Below are positions 42,461-51,142 of a stretch of 64,000 nt of DNA, piece after piece. The notes under the pieces were generated by a model, which worked only from the letters and a program-made list of their open reading frames with translations, searched no databases and had not been told where the DNA came from. The DNA is from Prochlorococcus sp. AG-347-K17. GTDB taxonomy: Bacteria; Cyanobacteriota; Cyanobacteriia; PCC-6307; Cyanobiaceae. Where the stretch lies: NCBI GenBank assembly GCA_003281385.1, contig QCCE01000002.1, positions 62,001 through 126,000 on the forward strand, written 5' to 3'. The position numbers and the translations under genes are program-made. How positions within the stretch are numbered: the first letter of the stretch is position 1; the number at the start of each line of letters is the position of its first letter.

Positions 42461-42652
42461 TTAGTAAGATGGCTCAAGGTTAAAGGCCGGCTCCATAATA
42501 CTGTTTTCGCTAATTAATTCGTAGGTTAGCTCTTTATTTAGGGCGTTTATATAGGATGTATAAAGTTTCCCCCAAACAAATTCAAATTCATCTTTACTTA
42601 AATTCTTGAAAAGAATATCTCCTTTGAAGTAAATGTGATAAGAATCATTCAT
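42461..42652 (-). CDS. Hypothetical protein, 63 aa
   Basis: A 63-residue acidic protein (MNDSYHIYFKGDILFKNLSK, then EFEFVWGKLYTSYINALNKE). The HIYFKG...L..DEFE.VW pattern appears in several small Prochlorococcus proteins that I cannot name. Stand-alone minus-strand gene, convergent with the 80-residue gene. Confidence 0.65.
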   Translation of the reverse strand: MNDSYHIYFKGDILFKNLSKDEFEFVWGKLYTSYINALNKELTYELISENSIMEPAFNLEPSY

Positions 42653-42748
42653 TACGGAAAATTAATCTTATCCTTTTTAACGCAGTGAGATATGTATGAA
42701 GTATTAGGTGCTACTAAAAAGAAATTTATATTTGGAAGTCAAATACTT

Positions 42749-43060
42749 TTAGACTATCCGTGTATTCATTTTTTGTTTTTTGAATAATCCGACTGTCTCA
42801 TCAAGATCCATGCACGGCTGAATACTTATATCCATTAACCTTCTCCAAGGATGCCATTGCTTCCAAATTGTCTCAAGAGAATCTGCACTTACTACAGAAT
42901 GTCCAATCCCATTTTGAACCATAAAAATCCAAGAATGAACCTCGTAGTTTTCAGGTCTGTTTTGGGGACCACCTGATTCATACCAATTAATTAGCATTTC
43001 TGCCCCTTCTTCTTGATCTTCGCCATCTGTAAATTCGTAGGAAATCAAATACCTTTGCAT
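42749..43060 (-). CDS. DUF3303-like small protein
   Basis: A 103-residue protein with LISYEFTDGEDQEEGAEML, NYEVHSWIFMVQNGIGHSV, SLETIWKQWHPWRRLMDISI and a QPCMDLDETVGL end. The order resembles DUF3303 proteins, dimeric alpha/beta-barrel-like domains of about 95 residues and unknown function. Nothing nearby links it to a pathway. Confidence 0.7.
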   Translation of the reverse strand: MQRYLISYEFTDGEDQEEGAEMLINWYESGGPQNRPENYEVHSWIFMVQNGIGHSVVSADSLETIWKQWHPWRRLMDISIQPCMDLDETVGLFKKQKMNTRIV

Positions 43061-43343
43061 ATAGATTATTATTAATATCTCTAAACTATTTTAACTCTAG
43101 ATTTAGATATTGCCTCCAAATTTAATTAATGCTATGAAGTTTATAGAAGTGATTTTTTTAAATGACTGAAAGATTTTGGAAAGTTAAAAAGAATATTTTG
43201 ACTAATTTATCTTTTATAAATAAGACAATCTTGAAGTATTTTCAAAACCATGATCTGTTCGTATAACTCCAGTTAACAGATAAAATTTGATACTTTTTAA
43301 AATACCTTAAATTAGTTACCATATTTGTACTGTATAGATACCA

Positions 43344-43727
43344 ATGATAAATAAAAAGGATCAAAGCGATCCAATTGATAATTTAGAGTATGAAAAAATT
43401 CTAGAAGAAGAAATAATTAATTCGTACGAAAGTAAATTTCAGAAAGATACTGAAGAAGATAGTAAAAAGATTAAATTTTACAGACTTAAAAGAACTCCAT
43501 TAGAAATACTAAATAGGTCATTTTTCTTTTTCTTTATTGGAAGTTTTCTTTTCTCTTTGTTTTTAGCTTATTCAGAAAGTAAGTTATGGTTCATACTTTA
43601 TGTAATAAGTGCATTGTCATGTGTTTTCTATACTCCTAACAGAAAGGCACTTAAAGAATTAATAGCAGCTTGGCCAAATTTAGAGGATCTCATTAAAGGG
43701 AGGAGTTTGTGGAGAAAAGGTAAGTAA
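43344..43727 (+). CDS. Two-span membrane protein, 127 aa
   Basis: A 127-residue protein with a charged N-terminal half (KDQSDPIDNLEYEKILEEE...), two membrane helices (FFFFFIGSFLFSLFLAYSES and WFILYVISALSCVFYTPN) and a basic C-terminal tail (LIKGRSLWRKGK). No family recognised. It is followed seven bases after its stop by a 30-residue gene that overlaps a 45-residue one, forming a three-gene unit. Confidence 0.72.
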   Translation: MINKKDQSDPIDNLEYEKILEEEIINSYESKFQKDTEEDSKKIKFYRLKRTPLEILNRSFFFFFIGSFLFSLFLAYSESKLWFILYVISALSCVFYTPNRKALKELIAAWPNLEDLIKGRSLWRKGK

Positions 43728-43734
43728 AAAGATT

Positions 43735-43827
43735 ATGAAACCGTTAAATTCATTTAAAAAGTGGTTATTAAATATTCTTGTGCCATACATTGAGGGCACC
43801 AACAAGAAGAAAGAGGATAAAAAATGA
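43735..43827 (+). CDS. Tiny basic peptide, 30 aa
   Basis: A 30-residue frame (ATG 43735, TGA 43825-43827): MKPLNSFKKWLLNILVPYIE followed by GTNKKKEDKK, an amphipathic or membrane-lining helix with a basic tail. It overlaps the next gene by four bases (ATGA). Its small size makes it tentative, but the overlap supports it. Confidence 0.5.
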   Translation: MKPLNSFKKWLLNILVPYIEGTNKKKEDKK

Positions 43828-43961
43828 GTCTAATAACGATTGGAATTATTGTTGAAATTTTTTTGTTTGTGGGAGTTTTTTTATGGGTTAGGAAACTAAC
43901 TAGTAATGAAGGTAGACAACCATCTCTATCAAAAAAAACAATTAAAAATCTCAAATTTTAG
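43824..43961 (+). CDS. Small membrane protein, 45 aa
   Basis: A 45-residue frame (ATG 43824, TAG 43959-43961): one hydrophobic helix at the start (LITIGIIVEIFLFVGVFLWV) and a basic tail (RKLTSNEGRQPSLSKKTIK). The start overlaps the stop of the 30-residue gene, so coupled translation is likely. Unknown function. Confidence 0.58.
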   Translation: MSLITIGIIVEIFLFVGVFLWVRKLTSNEGRQPSLSKKTIKNLKF

Positions 43962-44082
43962 AATTTTGATCAAAAAATAAGGAATCTTTATAAAGAGATT
44001 AAATGTATGGGGCATTTATTTACTTTTTTTCTCTCACTTTGTGTATGAAATCGGTTAGAACATCTATATCTTTCTTAAAAAT

Positions 44083-44436
44083 ATGGTTTCCTCCATTCAA
44101 GGTCTTGCTCCCATAACTAATCCATTAAATAGTGTCTTAGTAGAAAAGAAACTAATAAATGTTGATCAAAAGTTTATTCAACTTGTTTCTCTGGCAGAAG
44201 GGTTACCTCGTACAGAAGTTATTGAAAGTGGCAGAAATTATTGGAGAGGCGTTTGTAGAAGCTTAATTTTTAGATTTCCAGATGACCTAGAAATTTTAAA
44301 GCTTGATGTAAGAAGTTATGTAGATAGATCAAAAGGAATTATTCAGATAAGATCTGCAGCAAGATTAGGGCAATCTGATTTAGGCGTAAATCTTAGAAGA
44401 GTGGAATACTTGTTTAATAAATTAGAGAAGTTTTAA
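44083..44436 (+). CDS. DUF1499 family protein
   Basis: A 117-residue protein with a short N-terminus and the DUF1499 core: NYWRGVCRSLIFRFPDDLEI, LDVRSYVDRSKGIIQIRSAARLGQSDLGVN and RRVEYLFNKLE. The family is widespread in cyanobacteria, often membrane-linked, without a known biochemical role. The RSAARxGxSDLGVNRxR(V/I) motif is its hallmark and is intact. Confidence 0.88.
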   Translation: MVSSIQGLAPITNPLNSVLVEKKLINVDQKFIQLVSLAEGLPRTEVIESGRNYWRGVCRSLIFRFPDDLEILKLDVRSYVDRSKGIIQIRSAARLGQSDLGVNLRRVEYLFNKLEKF

Positions 44437-44513
44437 TTAATCTATTTTTTATAAATTTAAGGTTCTTTTTACTAAATAGTTGTGCTTTAATTCATAAGAA
44501 TATTTGAATTGCC

Positions 44514-44645
44514 ATGGTAAAGATAATCTTAGTTGGAATCATCGTCGCACTTGTATATTCTCAACCTGATCTCCGTCTTACAGTCGCGGATTGGTTAAAA
44601 GCAGCTTCTGATTTTCTTATTGAATCAGTACAAGTAAAACCTTGA
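44514..44645 (+). CDS. Small membrane protein, 43 aa
   Basis: A 43-residue frame (ATG 44514, TGA 44643-44645): an N-terminal helix MVKIILVGIIVALVYSQPD followed by LRLTVADWLKAASDFLIES and VQVKP. A cleavable or anchoring helix plus an amphipathic helix. Conserved small proteins of this shape occur in picocyanobacteria, but I cannot name it. Confidence 0.55.
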   Translation: MVKIILVGIIVALVYSQPDLRLTVADWLKAASDFLIESVQVKP

Positions 44646-44828
44646 ATTTATTTTCTATGAAGTATTAAATAAGACCTGAAACTGTAATCATTTGTTTAAT
44701 GCATATGGCTACGAAAATAAATATTATTATCCTGCTAAATATGTATTTCACTTAAACAAATAAATAATTTTAGGAACATAATAGAAAATTTTTTTGAAAT
44801 TTTTGAATAGTTAACGATAATAAGGGAT

Positions 44829-45884
44829 ATGAAGCTTAGATTATTTGAGTTCTATTTTATTAAAGACTATTTAAGGCCTTGGTTTGGTCTTATTTATTCT
44901 TTATTCTTTCTGTTTTTTTTAGGTGCAATTGGCTATCGAATAACAGAGGGGTGGGAATGGAGTGATTGCTTATGGATGGTTCTTATCACGATAACCACTA
45001 TTGGTTTTGGAGAAGTTCAACCTTTAAGTCCCGAAGGCAGGATCGTAACTGTTTTAGTAATCGTTGGCGGATTGATCTTTATTCAATTTACCTTTCAAAA
45101 AGCTGTTAGATTATTCGAATCCGGCTATTTTCAAAGGGTAAACGAATTACGTTTTAAAAGAATTCTTAGAAAAATGGAAAATCATGTAATTTTGTGCGGA
45201 TATGGGAGGGTAGGTCAGGAAATATCTAACCAAATAAAAACGCAAAATATTCCAATTATTGTTGTTGAGAGCGATGAAGATAGAAAAAAGATTGCAGAAG
45301 AAAATGGTTTAGAAGTACTTTGTGCTGATGCAACTCTTGATGAGACTTTAAAACTGGCAGGATTAGAAAAATGCAAAAGTTTGGTCGTTACCCTACCTAA
45401 TGATGCTGCTAATTTATATGTGGTTTTAAGCGCTAAAGGAATAAGGGGTTCTATAAGAGTAATTGCAAGAGCAGGTACTGAAGAGGCTGCAAGTAAATTG
45501 AGATTAGCTGGTGCAAGTATAGTCGTAAGCCCTTACATCGCAGCAGGGAGAGCAATGGCATCAATGGCTTTAAGACCTATTGCTATTGACTTTCTTGATC
45601 TTCTCGCCGGAAGTGAATGTGAAATAGAAGAATTTGAATTAAGTAATGATATTAGTCTTTTTGAAACTGCAGAGAAAAGATCACTTTCTGAACTTGGAAT
45701 AGGTAAAAAAAGCGGTGCAAAAATTTTAGCTATTAAAGAAAATGAAAAGTTGTTCACTAACCCTGGAGGGAATTTCATACTTCAACCAGGTCAGGTATTA
45801 ATAGCATTTGGTAGTAAAGAACAACTAAATATCTTGAACGGACTTTTAGGAAATCTTGTTGTAGCAGTAGAGCTATTAAAATAG
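44829..45884 (+). CDS. Ion channel with TrkA-type regulatory domains
   Basis: A 351-residue membrane protein. Two helices flank a pore loop carrying ITITTIGFGEVQPLS, a variant of the potassium selectivity filter T(V/I)G(Y/F)G(D/E). A RCK/TrkA-N domain follows: HVILCGYGRVGQEISNQIK (Rossmann) with VVESDED, then a TrkA-C domain near the end (LLAGSECEIEEFELS and QPGQVLIAFGS). It matches two-helix potassium channels gated by a cytoplasmic ligand such as NAD or calcium. It faces the pstS remnant 3' and has its own promoter. Confidence 0.9.
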   Translation: MKLRLFEFYFIKDYLRPWFGLIYSLFFLFFLGAIGYRITEGWEWSDCLWMVLITITTIGFGEVQPLSPEGRIVTVLVIVGGLIFIQFTFQKAVRLFESGYFQRVNELRFKRILRKMENHVILCGYGRVGQEISNQIKTQNIPIIVVESDEDRKKIAEENGLEVLCADATLDETLKLAGLEKCKSLVVTLPNDAANLYVVLSAKGIRGSIRVIARAGTEEAASKLRLAGASIVVSPYIAAGRAMASMALRPIAIDFLDLLAGSECEIEEFELSNDISLFETAEKRSLSELGIGKKSGAKILAIKENEKLFTNPGGNFILQPGQVLIAFGSKEQLNILNGLLGNLVVAVELLK

Positions 45885-45936
45885 ATTTATCAAAATAATT
45901 TGATATATAAATCTTTCAATTTTTAAATTTCTTTAA

Positions 45937-46500
45937 GGCTGTAAGTCAGAAAAGTTAACTTGGACGCATCGTTCTGATTGTTCAGGAACTACTAAGGCTT
46001 TCACAAACTCTATGGAAGCATTTTCATCAATATTGACTTTAGGAACTGGTAAATCAGTTAAGTGGCCAGCAGGCGTTGGAGCAAAAGGTAATTCTGGTGT
46101 AGCAGGTGTAATTCAAAACACTCCAGGCGCAATTGGTTATGTAAATCAGTCATATATTAAAGGTAATGTTAAGGCTGCTGCACTTCAAAATCTTTCAGGG
46201 GAGTTTCTAAAACCATCTGCAGAAGCAGGAGCTAAGGCTCTTAATGGTATTACTTTAGATGAAAATCTTGCGGGTAAAAATCCTATTCCAACAGCAAAAG
46301 GAGCGTACCCTATCGCTTCATTGACATGGATACTTGCTTACGAAAAAGGTAATGGTAGAAACACTAAAGCAATCAAACAAGCCTTTAATACATTGTTAAG
46401 TGATGAGTATCAAGATAAGGCTTAATCCCTTGGATTTATCCCCTTAAAAGGAGATATTCTTGAGAAGTCAAGAGCTGCCGTTGAAAAAATAGGTAGTTAA
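45937..46500 (+). pseudogene. pstS remnant (phosphate-binding protein), decayed
   Basis: Translation in one frame gives LTWTHRSDCSGTTKAFTNS, matching the HRSDGSGTT(x)xFT motif of PstS except for a Gly-to-Cys change, then a long C-terminal PstS part (GVAGVIQNTPGAIGYVNQSY, ASLTWILAYEK). The frame opens after a TAA at 45934, and an in-frame TAA at 46423-46425 interrupts ...DKA-SLGFIPLKGDILEKSRAAVEKIGS, which continues to a stop at 46500. The N-terminal domain and signal peptide are gone. An ATG at 46012 could still start a 137-residue fragment. Intact pstC begins 106 bases on. Confidence 0.85.
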
Positions 46501-46605
46501 ATATTTTAATAGATGTCAAATTATCATGACTTTCATATACCTTTAAGTCCTCTTAAAGTCTTTTACAGCATTTAGTAGTAGATTTATAGAGATATTCTTT
46601 TTTTA

Positions 46606-47553
46606 ATGGAAGAGAAATTAACTCTTTTCAAGAATCGTAAAAGATTTGGTATCGAAAAAAATATAGATATTATCTTCAAAAATACTGCTCTAGTCTTGTC
46701 TAGTTTCGTAGCAATAATACTTTTAGGAATAATTTTAGTAGTCTTTTTTCAGTCATTTGAATCCTTTTCAAGGTATGGCTTGAAGTTTCTAGTAACCTCT
46801 GAATGGAATCCAGTAAAAGATGAATACGGAGCTTTTACTGCAATATATGGCACATTAGTAACCTCATTTCTTTCGCTATTAATAACTATCCCTCTAGGAG
46901 TTGGAACCGCAATATTTATTACCGAAGACTTTGTCCCGAAAGTTATTAGAGAAATAATAGGTTCATTTGTTGAATTATTAGCAGCTATTCCATCAGTTGT
47001 ATTAGGACTCTGGGCAATATTTGTAATGGAACCCTTTTTTAGAGCATTTTTTGTTTTTTTACATAATTTCTTTGGTTGGATACCTTTATTTAGTACAGAA
47101 CCTACGGGGAGGAATTCCTTTTTAGCAATATTAATTTTAGTAATTATGCTTTTGCCAATAGTGACTTCTATTGCAAGAGATTCGCTCAATCAAGTTCCTA
47201 AAAAGCTAAGAAATGCAGCATATGGAATTGGAGCAAGTAGATGGAAAACAATATTTTCAGTGATTTTGCCGGCAGCATTATCAGGAATTATGGCAGGGGT
47301 TCTATTAGCTTTAGGCAGAGCGATGGGAGAAACTATGGCAGTGACAATGATTATTGGTAATTCCAATGCATTTAGTTGGTCTCTATTATCTCCTGGATAT
47401 ACCATTTCTTCCATGCTTGCAAACCAGTTTGGTGAGGCTGATGGAAGTCAGGTTTCATCACTGTTTTATGCGGCTTTTGTACTTATGATCCTATCTTTAA
47501 TAGTCAATATCTTTGCGCAGTGGCTAGTTAAAAAATTTAGTCTCAAATATTAG
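46606..47553 (+). CDS. pstC: Phosphate ABC transporter permease PstC
   Basis: A 315-residue inner-membrane protein with six membrane helices and the permease coupling loop in LRNAAYGIGASRWKTIFSVILPAAL. The N-terminal segment carries EWNPVKDEYGAFTAIYGTLV, typical of PstC rather than PstA. It pairs with PstA to form the high-affinity phosphate channel. The gene opens a pstC-pstA-pstB operon. Its usual binding-protein gene upstream survives only as the remnant at 45937-46500, so the transporter must use a PstS encoded elsewhere. Confidence 0.95.
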   Translation: MEEKLTLFKNRKRFGIEKNIDIIFKNTALVLSSFVAIILLGIILVVFFQSFESFSRYGLKFLVTSEWNPVKDEYGAFTAIYGTLVTSFLSLLITIPLGVGTAIFITEDFVPKVIREIIGSFVELLAAIPSVVLGLWAIFVMEPFFRAFFVFLHNFFGWIPLFSTEPTGRNSFLAILILVIMLLPIVTSIARDSLNQVPKKLRNAAYGIGASRWKTIFSVILPAALSGIMAGVLLALGRAMGETMAVTMIIGNSNAFSWSLLSPGYTISSMLANQFGEADGSQVSSLFYAAFVLMILSLIVNIFAQWLVKKFSLKY

Positions 47554-47559
47554 ATAATC

Positions 47560-48453
47560 ATGAATTCACTCTATTACCAGAAAAGATTATCAAGAAATAT
47601 AGGAGATAAATTCTTTACTTCTTTATCAGTAATTTGCGCATTGATCGCAATACTCCCCTTGATTTTTCTGGTGACTTATATTCTCATTAAGGGTGGATCC
47701 CAAATCACACCAGAACTATTTACTTTAGAACCAAATCCCCCTGGAGATGATTTAGATGCAGGTGGTATTAATCCAGCATTGATCGGGACATTAATAATAA
47801 CTACTATTGCTTCAATAATTGCGATACCTGTAGGTGTTGGTGGTGGAATATATCTGGCTGAATACTCTAAAGGTGGAGCTTTTTCAAGATTTATCAGATT
47901 CGGGGTAAATGTTTTAGCTGGAGTCCCTTCAATTATTGCCGGTGTATTTATTTATGCCTTAATTGTTTCAACAAAGATCTTATTTGGAAGTATGTACAGT
48001 GGCTTGGCCGGAGGTATGGCACTTTCAATATTGATGTTGCCTACTGTGATTAAGACTACTGACGAAGGTTTAAAGCTGGTGCCTAATGAGTTGAGATATG
48101 CGTCTCTTGGTGTTGGAGCAAGTATGTATACAACCATATTGAAAGTTTCTTTGCCCTCTGCCTTTAGGTCTATTGCTACTGGCGTTGTACTTGGAATCGC
48201 AAGAGCTGCAGGTGAAACAGCACCTTTGATATTTACTGCTTTATTCTCTTACTACTACATAACAGGCTTTGAAGACTTGTTTTATGAGATGGGTTCTTTG
48301 GCTGTATTGATATACAACTTTGCTCTTGAACCTTATGATGCACAAAATAAATTAGCCTGGGCAGCTTCCTTTATTCTTGTTTTGTCGATACTATCAGTAA
48401 ATATATTTTCAAGGATTTTGGCCGCTTTTACCGAGAAAACTAAGAGAGTATAA
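47560..48453 (+). CDS. pstA: Phosphate ABC transporter permease PstA
   Basis: A 297-residue membrane permease with six helices, GGINPALIGTLIITTIA and PVGVGGGIYLAEYSKGG near the N-terminal third, and the coupling loop LRYASLGVGASMYTTILKVSLPSA. It starts six bases after pstC and ends one base before the pstB ATG. Partner of PstC in phosphate uptake. Confidence 0.95.
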   Translation: MNSLYYQKRLSRNIGDKFFTSLSVICALIAILPLIFLVTYILIKGGSQITPELFTLEPNPPGDDLDAGGINPALIGTLIITTIASIIAIPVGVGGGIYLAEYSKGGAFSRFIRFGVNVLAGVPSIIAGVFIYALIVSTKILFGSMYSGLAGGMALSILMLPTVIKTTDEGLKLVPNELRYASLGVGASMYTTILKVSLPSAFRSIATGVVLGIARAAGETAPLIFTALFSYYYITGFEDLFYEMGSLAVLIYNFALEPYDAQNKLAWAASFILVLSILSVNIFSRILAAFTEKTKRV

Positions 48454-49263
48454 ATGATTAAAACTAATAAAAAAATACCAAAGAATATCATTTTATCTCT
48501 TGAGAATGTTTCAATTAGCTATGGAACTTTTGAAGCAGTAAGAAATGTTTTTTGTAATTTTAAAAAAGGAAATATAACCTCCCTTATTGGACCTTCAGGT
48601 TGTGGTAAATCAACTGTTCTTAGATCTTTAAATAGGATGAACGATTTAATTCCTAATTGTTCTTTAAAAGGAACAGTTCTGTTTGATGGAACTAATATTT
48701 ACGACAAAAGAGTAGATCCAGTCGAAGTAAGAAGAAGAATTGGAATGGTTTTTCAACAACCAAATCCTTTCCCGAAATCTATCTATGAAAATATTGCATT
48801 TGGGGCAAGAATTAATGGCTTTACTGGAGATATGGATGAATTAGTGGAAAGTTCACTAAGAAAGGCAGCTTTATGGGACGAATGTAAGGATAAATTAAAT
48901 GATAGTGGTTACTCTTTATCTGGAGGACAACAACAAAGATTATGTATTGCTCGAACTATTGCAATTGAGCCTGAAATAATTCTAATGGACGAGCCATGTT
49001 CAGCATTGGATCCTATTTCTACTTTGAAAATAGAAGAGACGATGCATGAACTTAAGAAGAATTACACAATAATTATCGTTACTCATAATATGCAACAGGC
49101 ATTAAGAGTTAGTGATATGACTGCATTTTTTAATGCTATTGAATATGAAGATGGTGATGGAGGAAAGGTTGGTTATCTCGCCGAATTTAATTCGACAAAG
49201 AAAATTTTCAACTCACCCAAAGAAAAAACAACTCAGGAATACATATCAGGTAAATTTGGTTGA
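48454..49263 (+). CDS. pstB: Phosphate ABC transporter ATPase PstB
   Basis: A 269-residue ABC ATPase: Walker [41 protein letters not shown] (Q-loop, very typical of PstB), signature [16 protein letters not shown], Walker [14 protein letters not shown] and H-loop VTHNM. It powers the PstC-PstA channel. Last gene of the operon. Confidence 0.97.
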   Translation: MIKTNKKIPKNIILSLENVSISYGTFEAVRNVFCNFKKGNITSLIGPSGCGKSTVLRSLNRMNDLIPNCSLKGTVLFDGTNIYDKRVDPVEVRRRIGMVFQQPNPFPKSIYENIAFGARINGFTGDMDELVESSLRKAALWDECKDKLNDSGYSLSGGQQQRLCIARTIAIEPEIILMDEPCSALDPISTLKIEETMHELKKNYTIIIVTHNMQQALRVSDMTAFFNAIEYEDGDGGKVGYLAEFNSTKKIFNSPKEKTTQEYISGKFG

Positions 49264-49369
49264 TGTTTAATTTTTACTTTTTAAAATAAAAATTTACCTT
49301 TAATACTTACTAGGGGTAGACAAACAGTATAAATACCTATATAGTAATTTCGAATTAGTAAGTTTATTT

Positions 49370-49459
49370 TTGAAAAACTACCCTTTCCTACCTTTCTTGA
49401 TTTTTGCAGGTGCTCTCATAACAACTGCAACAATAGGATTGCCTGTATTTACTTCATAA
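49370..49459 (+). CDS. Tiny membrane peptide, 29 aa
   Basis: A 29-residue frame starting at TTG 49370: MKNYPFLPFLIFAGALITTA followed by TIGLPVFTS, one helix. Start codon choice is uncertain and no ribosome binding site is clear. Included because such short hydrophobic frames in this genome often belong to conserved small proteins. Confidence 0.35.
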   Translation: MKNYPFLPFLIFAGALITTATIGLPVFTS

Positions 49460-49489
49460 TTTAAGAGTATTTCTATTTAAGGTAATCTT

Positions 49490-49645
49490 ATGATTTCAAT
49501 AATAAATAAAGAATTAATTGGAAGTCCTCATAAATCTTTAATAAAGGAAAATTTATTTGACTTTATAAAAAAAAGAGAGAATATGAATCTGTGTGGGAGT
49601 AAAAAATCTGTACTTAAACCATTTTTAAAAGTGGTTAATTTCTAA
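49490..49645 (+). CDS. Small basic protein, 51 aa
   Basis: A 51-residue frame (ATG 49490, TAA 49643-49645): ELIGSPHKSLIKENLFDFIK followed by KRENMNLCGSKKSVLKPFLK. Basic and soluble-looking, no family recognised. It precedes another small gene (49656) by ten bases, so the two are likely cotranscribed. Confidence 0.45.
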   Translation: MISIINKELIGSPHKSLIKENLFDFIKKRENMNLCGSKKSVLKPFLKVVNF

Positions 49646-49655
49646 TTTATTTATC

Positions 49656-49802
49656 ATGGATAAAACTAAAGAACAGTTAGAAAAATTAAGAGAAGTTGCA
49701 GAAGCATCTCTTACAAAAACGGATGAACTTCAAAAAGTTCTTGCTCAAATAGAAGCTTTAATGTCTAGAGAAGAGTCACAAACGTTATCAAAGAAGAAAT
49801 AA
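49656..49802 (+). CDS. Small helical protein, 48 aa
   Basis: A 48-residue frame (ATG 49656, TAA 49800-49802) that is one long charged helix: DKTKEQLEKLREVAEASLTK then TDELQKVLAQIEALMSREES, ending TLSKKK. Heptad spacing suggests a coiled coil or a small adaptor. Unknown function. Confidence 0.58.
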   Translation: MDKTKEQLEKLREVAEASLTKTDELQKVLAQIEALMSREESQTLSKKK

Positions 49803-49910
49803 TTATTTAAAAAATTTTTAGTTTTTGTACTTTTAATTACACCTCTACAATTATATTGCAGTTAATAATTGGAAATGCAGAACCCGTTCCAAAGTTTTCT
49901 GTTAGGTCTC

Positions 49911-49950
49911 AAGGTCTCACCTTCTTTAAGTAAAAGACCTTTTTAATTTT
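49911..49950 (+). terminator. Hairpin with T-run, possible small-RNA end
   Basis: AAGGTCT (49911-49917) pairs with AGACCTT (49935-49941), followed by TTTTTAATTTTTTT. An upstream AGGTCT at 49904-49909 can pair instead. It may end the transcript of the small helical protein or a short RNA from about 49860. It lies near the stop of the minus-strand secreted protein gene, on the opposite strand. Confidence 0.5.
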
Positions 49951-49982
49951 TTTGTTTTTATCATATTTTTATAGACTACTTT

Positions 49983-50285
49983 TTAGTTGATTACTTTATG
50001 GATTTCTTTCAAACAGACATTTACATCGAATGATTCAGTATTTACAACCTCCAAGCCTGTTTTTTCTGTAACTTCAACAGTGGCATTGCATTCGTCTTGC
50101 TTAAGAGCCATATAACTTGGCTTTTTATCTTCTATATCTAATTCAACATTTGATTCATTATCTTCCTTATATTGATCCATTACAAGTTTAAGTGCCTCTA
50201 TCTCTACTGAAAAATTATCATTTGCTTTTGCTCCAAATGGGATGACAAGAAATGGGAATAAAATCAAGGCTATTAATTTTTTCAT
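49983..50285 (-). CDS. Secreted hypothetical protein, 100 aa
   Basis: A 100-residue protein with a signal peptide at residues 1-21 (LIALILFPFLVIPFGAKA) and an acidic mature domain containing two cysteines (KQDECNATVEVTEKTG and VNVCLKEIHKVIN) that may form a disulfide. Exported, function unknown. Stands alone between the pst operon and the DNA repair operon. Confidence 0.75.
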   Translation of the reverse strand: MKKLIALILFPFLVIPFGAKANDNFSVEIEALKLVMDQYKEDNESNVELDIEDKKPSYMALKQDECNATVEVTEKTGLEVVNTESFDVNVCLKEIHKVIN

Positions 50286-50491
50286 TTCTACAAAATGTGT
50301 TTATTTTTTTTATAACGTGGATTATTTGCTAAAGGAAGGGGCATTAGTTGTTTAAATTTTTTATTATCTATTCTTATTTGCAAAAAAAAGATTAATAGAT
50401 TTAAAATAATCGATAAAAAACTAAAAGAGACTTTCAAGTATAAATTGGTTTCCCCAAATGAAAAATTTAATTCACTTTAATAGAATTTTTC

Positions 50492-51142
50492 TTAAGATTT
50501 AATTTCGATAATTTCTTTTTCAGAAACAATTGCCCATTTTTTAAATAACTTTTTGCATGGATATCCTCCTGTTAAGTCTCCAAAAGCAGGCAGATATAAT
50601 ACATTTTTATTCATATCCATTGCAAAACATCTGAAGGATAATTTATCTCCATTGTTTTTTAAATAGACTTTTGGATGATAATGTCCACAAATATTCAAGG
50701 TTTTATTAACTACTAAATTAACTGGCTCATGGCTAAATGTAATATTTTTAGTTTTTATAATATTAAAAATTTTTATATTTTTAATATCGCAACCTAAATC
50801 ATGATTCCCAAGTACAAGTTCAACATTAGTCTTTAGTAGTTCAGGTAGATCCTCTACTTTTTTTTGAAGAGTTTTATCTATTGAATATTTACTATGGAAT
50901 AAATCCCCCAAAATTATTAACTTTTCAGGACTATATTTTTTTACTATTTTTTTTATTCTTGTGAAATTGTGTTTATCTGAATTATTAGTAAGAGGGATAC
51001 CATTTTGCTGAAAATACTCAGCTTTCCCAAGATGAATATCGCATATTAACAACTCTTTTGTCTCCGGTAAAAGTAATGCTCTTGAAGGAAGCATCTCTAA
51101 CAATATATTTTCCCAATAAAATTTAAAAGAATTTTCTTTCAT
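50492..51142 (-). CDS. Ligase-associated phosphoesterase (PdeM-like)
   Basis: A 216-residue calcineurin-like metallophosphoesterase: LLICDIHLGKAEYFQQNGIP (D-x-H), IILGDLFHSK, ELVLGNHD and ICGHYHPK supply the two-metal site. The HLGKAxxFRxxG(I/L)P loop marks it as the type encoded beside the DNA-ligase repair cluster, called PdeM or ligase-associated endonuclease. It directly abuts the helicase gene (51143), so it is the last member of the repair operon. Confidence 0.9.
   Translation of the reverse strand: MKENSFKFYWENILLEMLPSRALLLPETKELLICDIHLGKAEYFQQNGIPLTNNSDKHNFTRIKKIVKKYSPEKLIILGDLFHSKYSIDKTLQKKVEDLPELLKTNVELVLGNHDLGCDIKNIKIFNIIKTKNITFSHEPVNLVVNKTLNICGHYHPKVYLKNNGDKLSFRCFAMDMNKNVLYLPAFGDLTGGYPCKKLFKKWAIVSEKEIIEIKS

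Noticed and set aside
43162-43266. A 34-codon plus-strand frame starting MTERFWKVKKN
   Set aside because: No ribosome binding site, no clear membrane or structural features, and the surrounding 283-base gap is AT-rich throughout. Possible but not better than chance.
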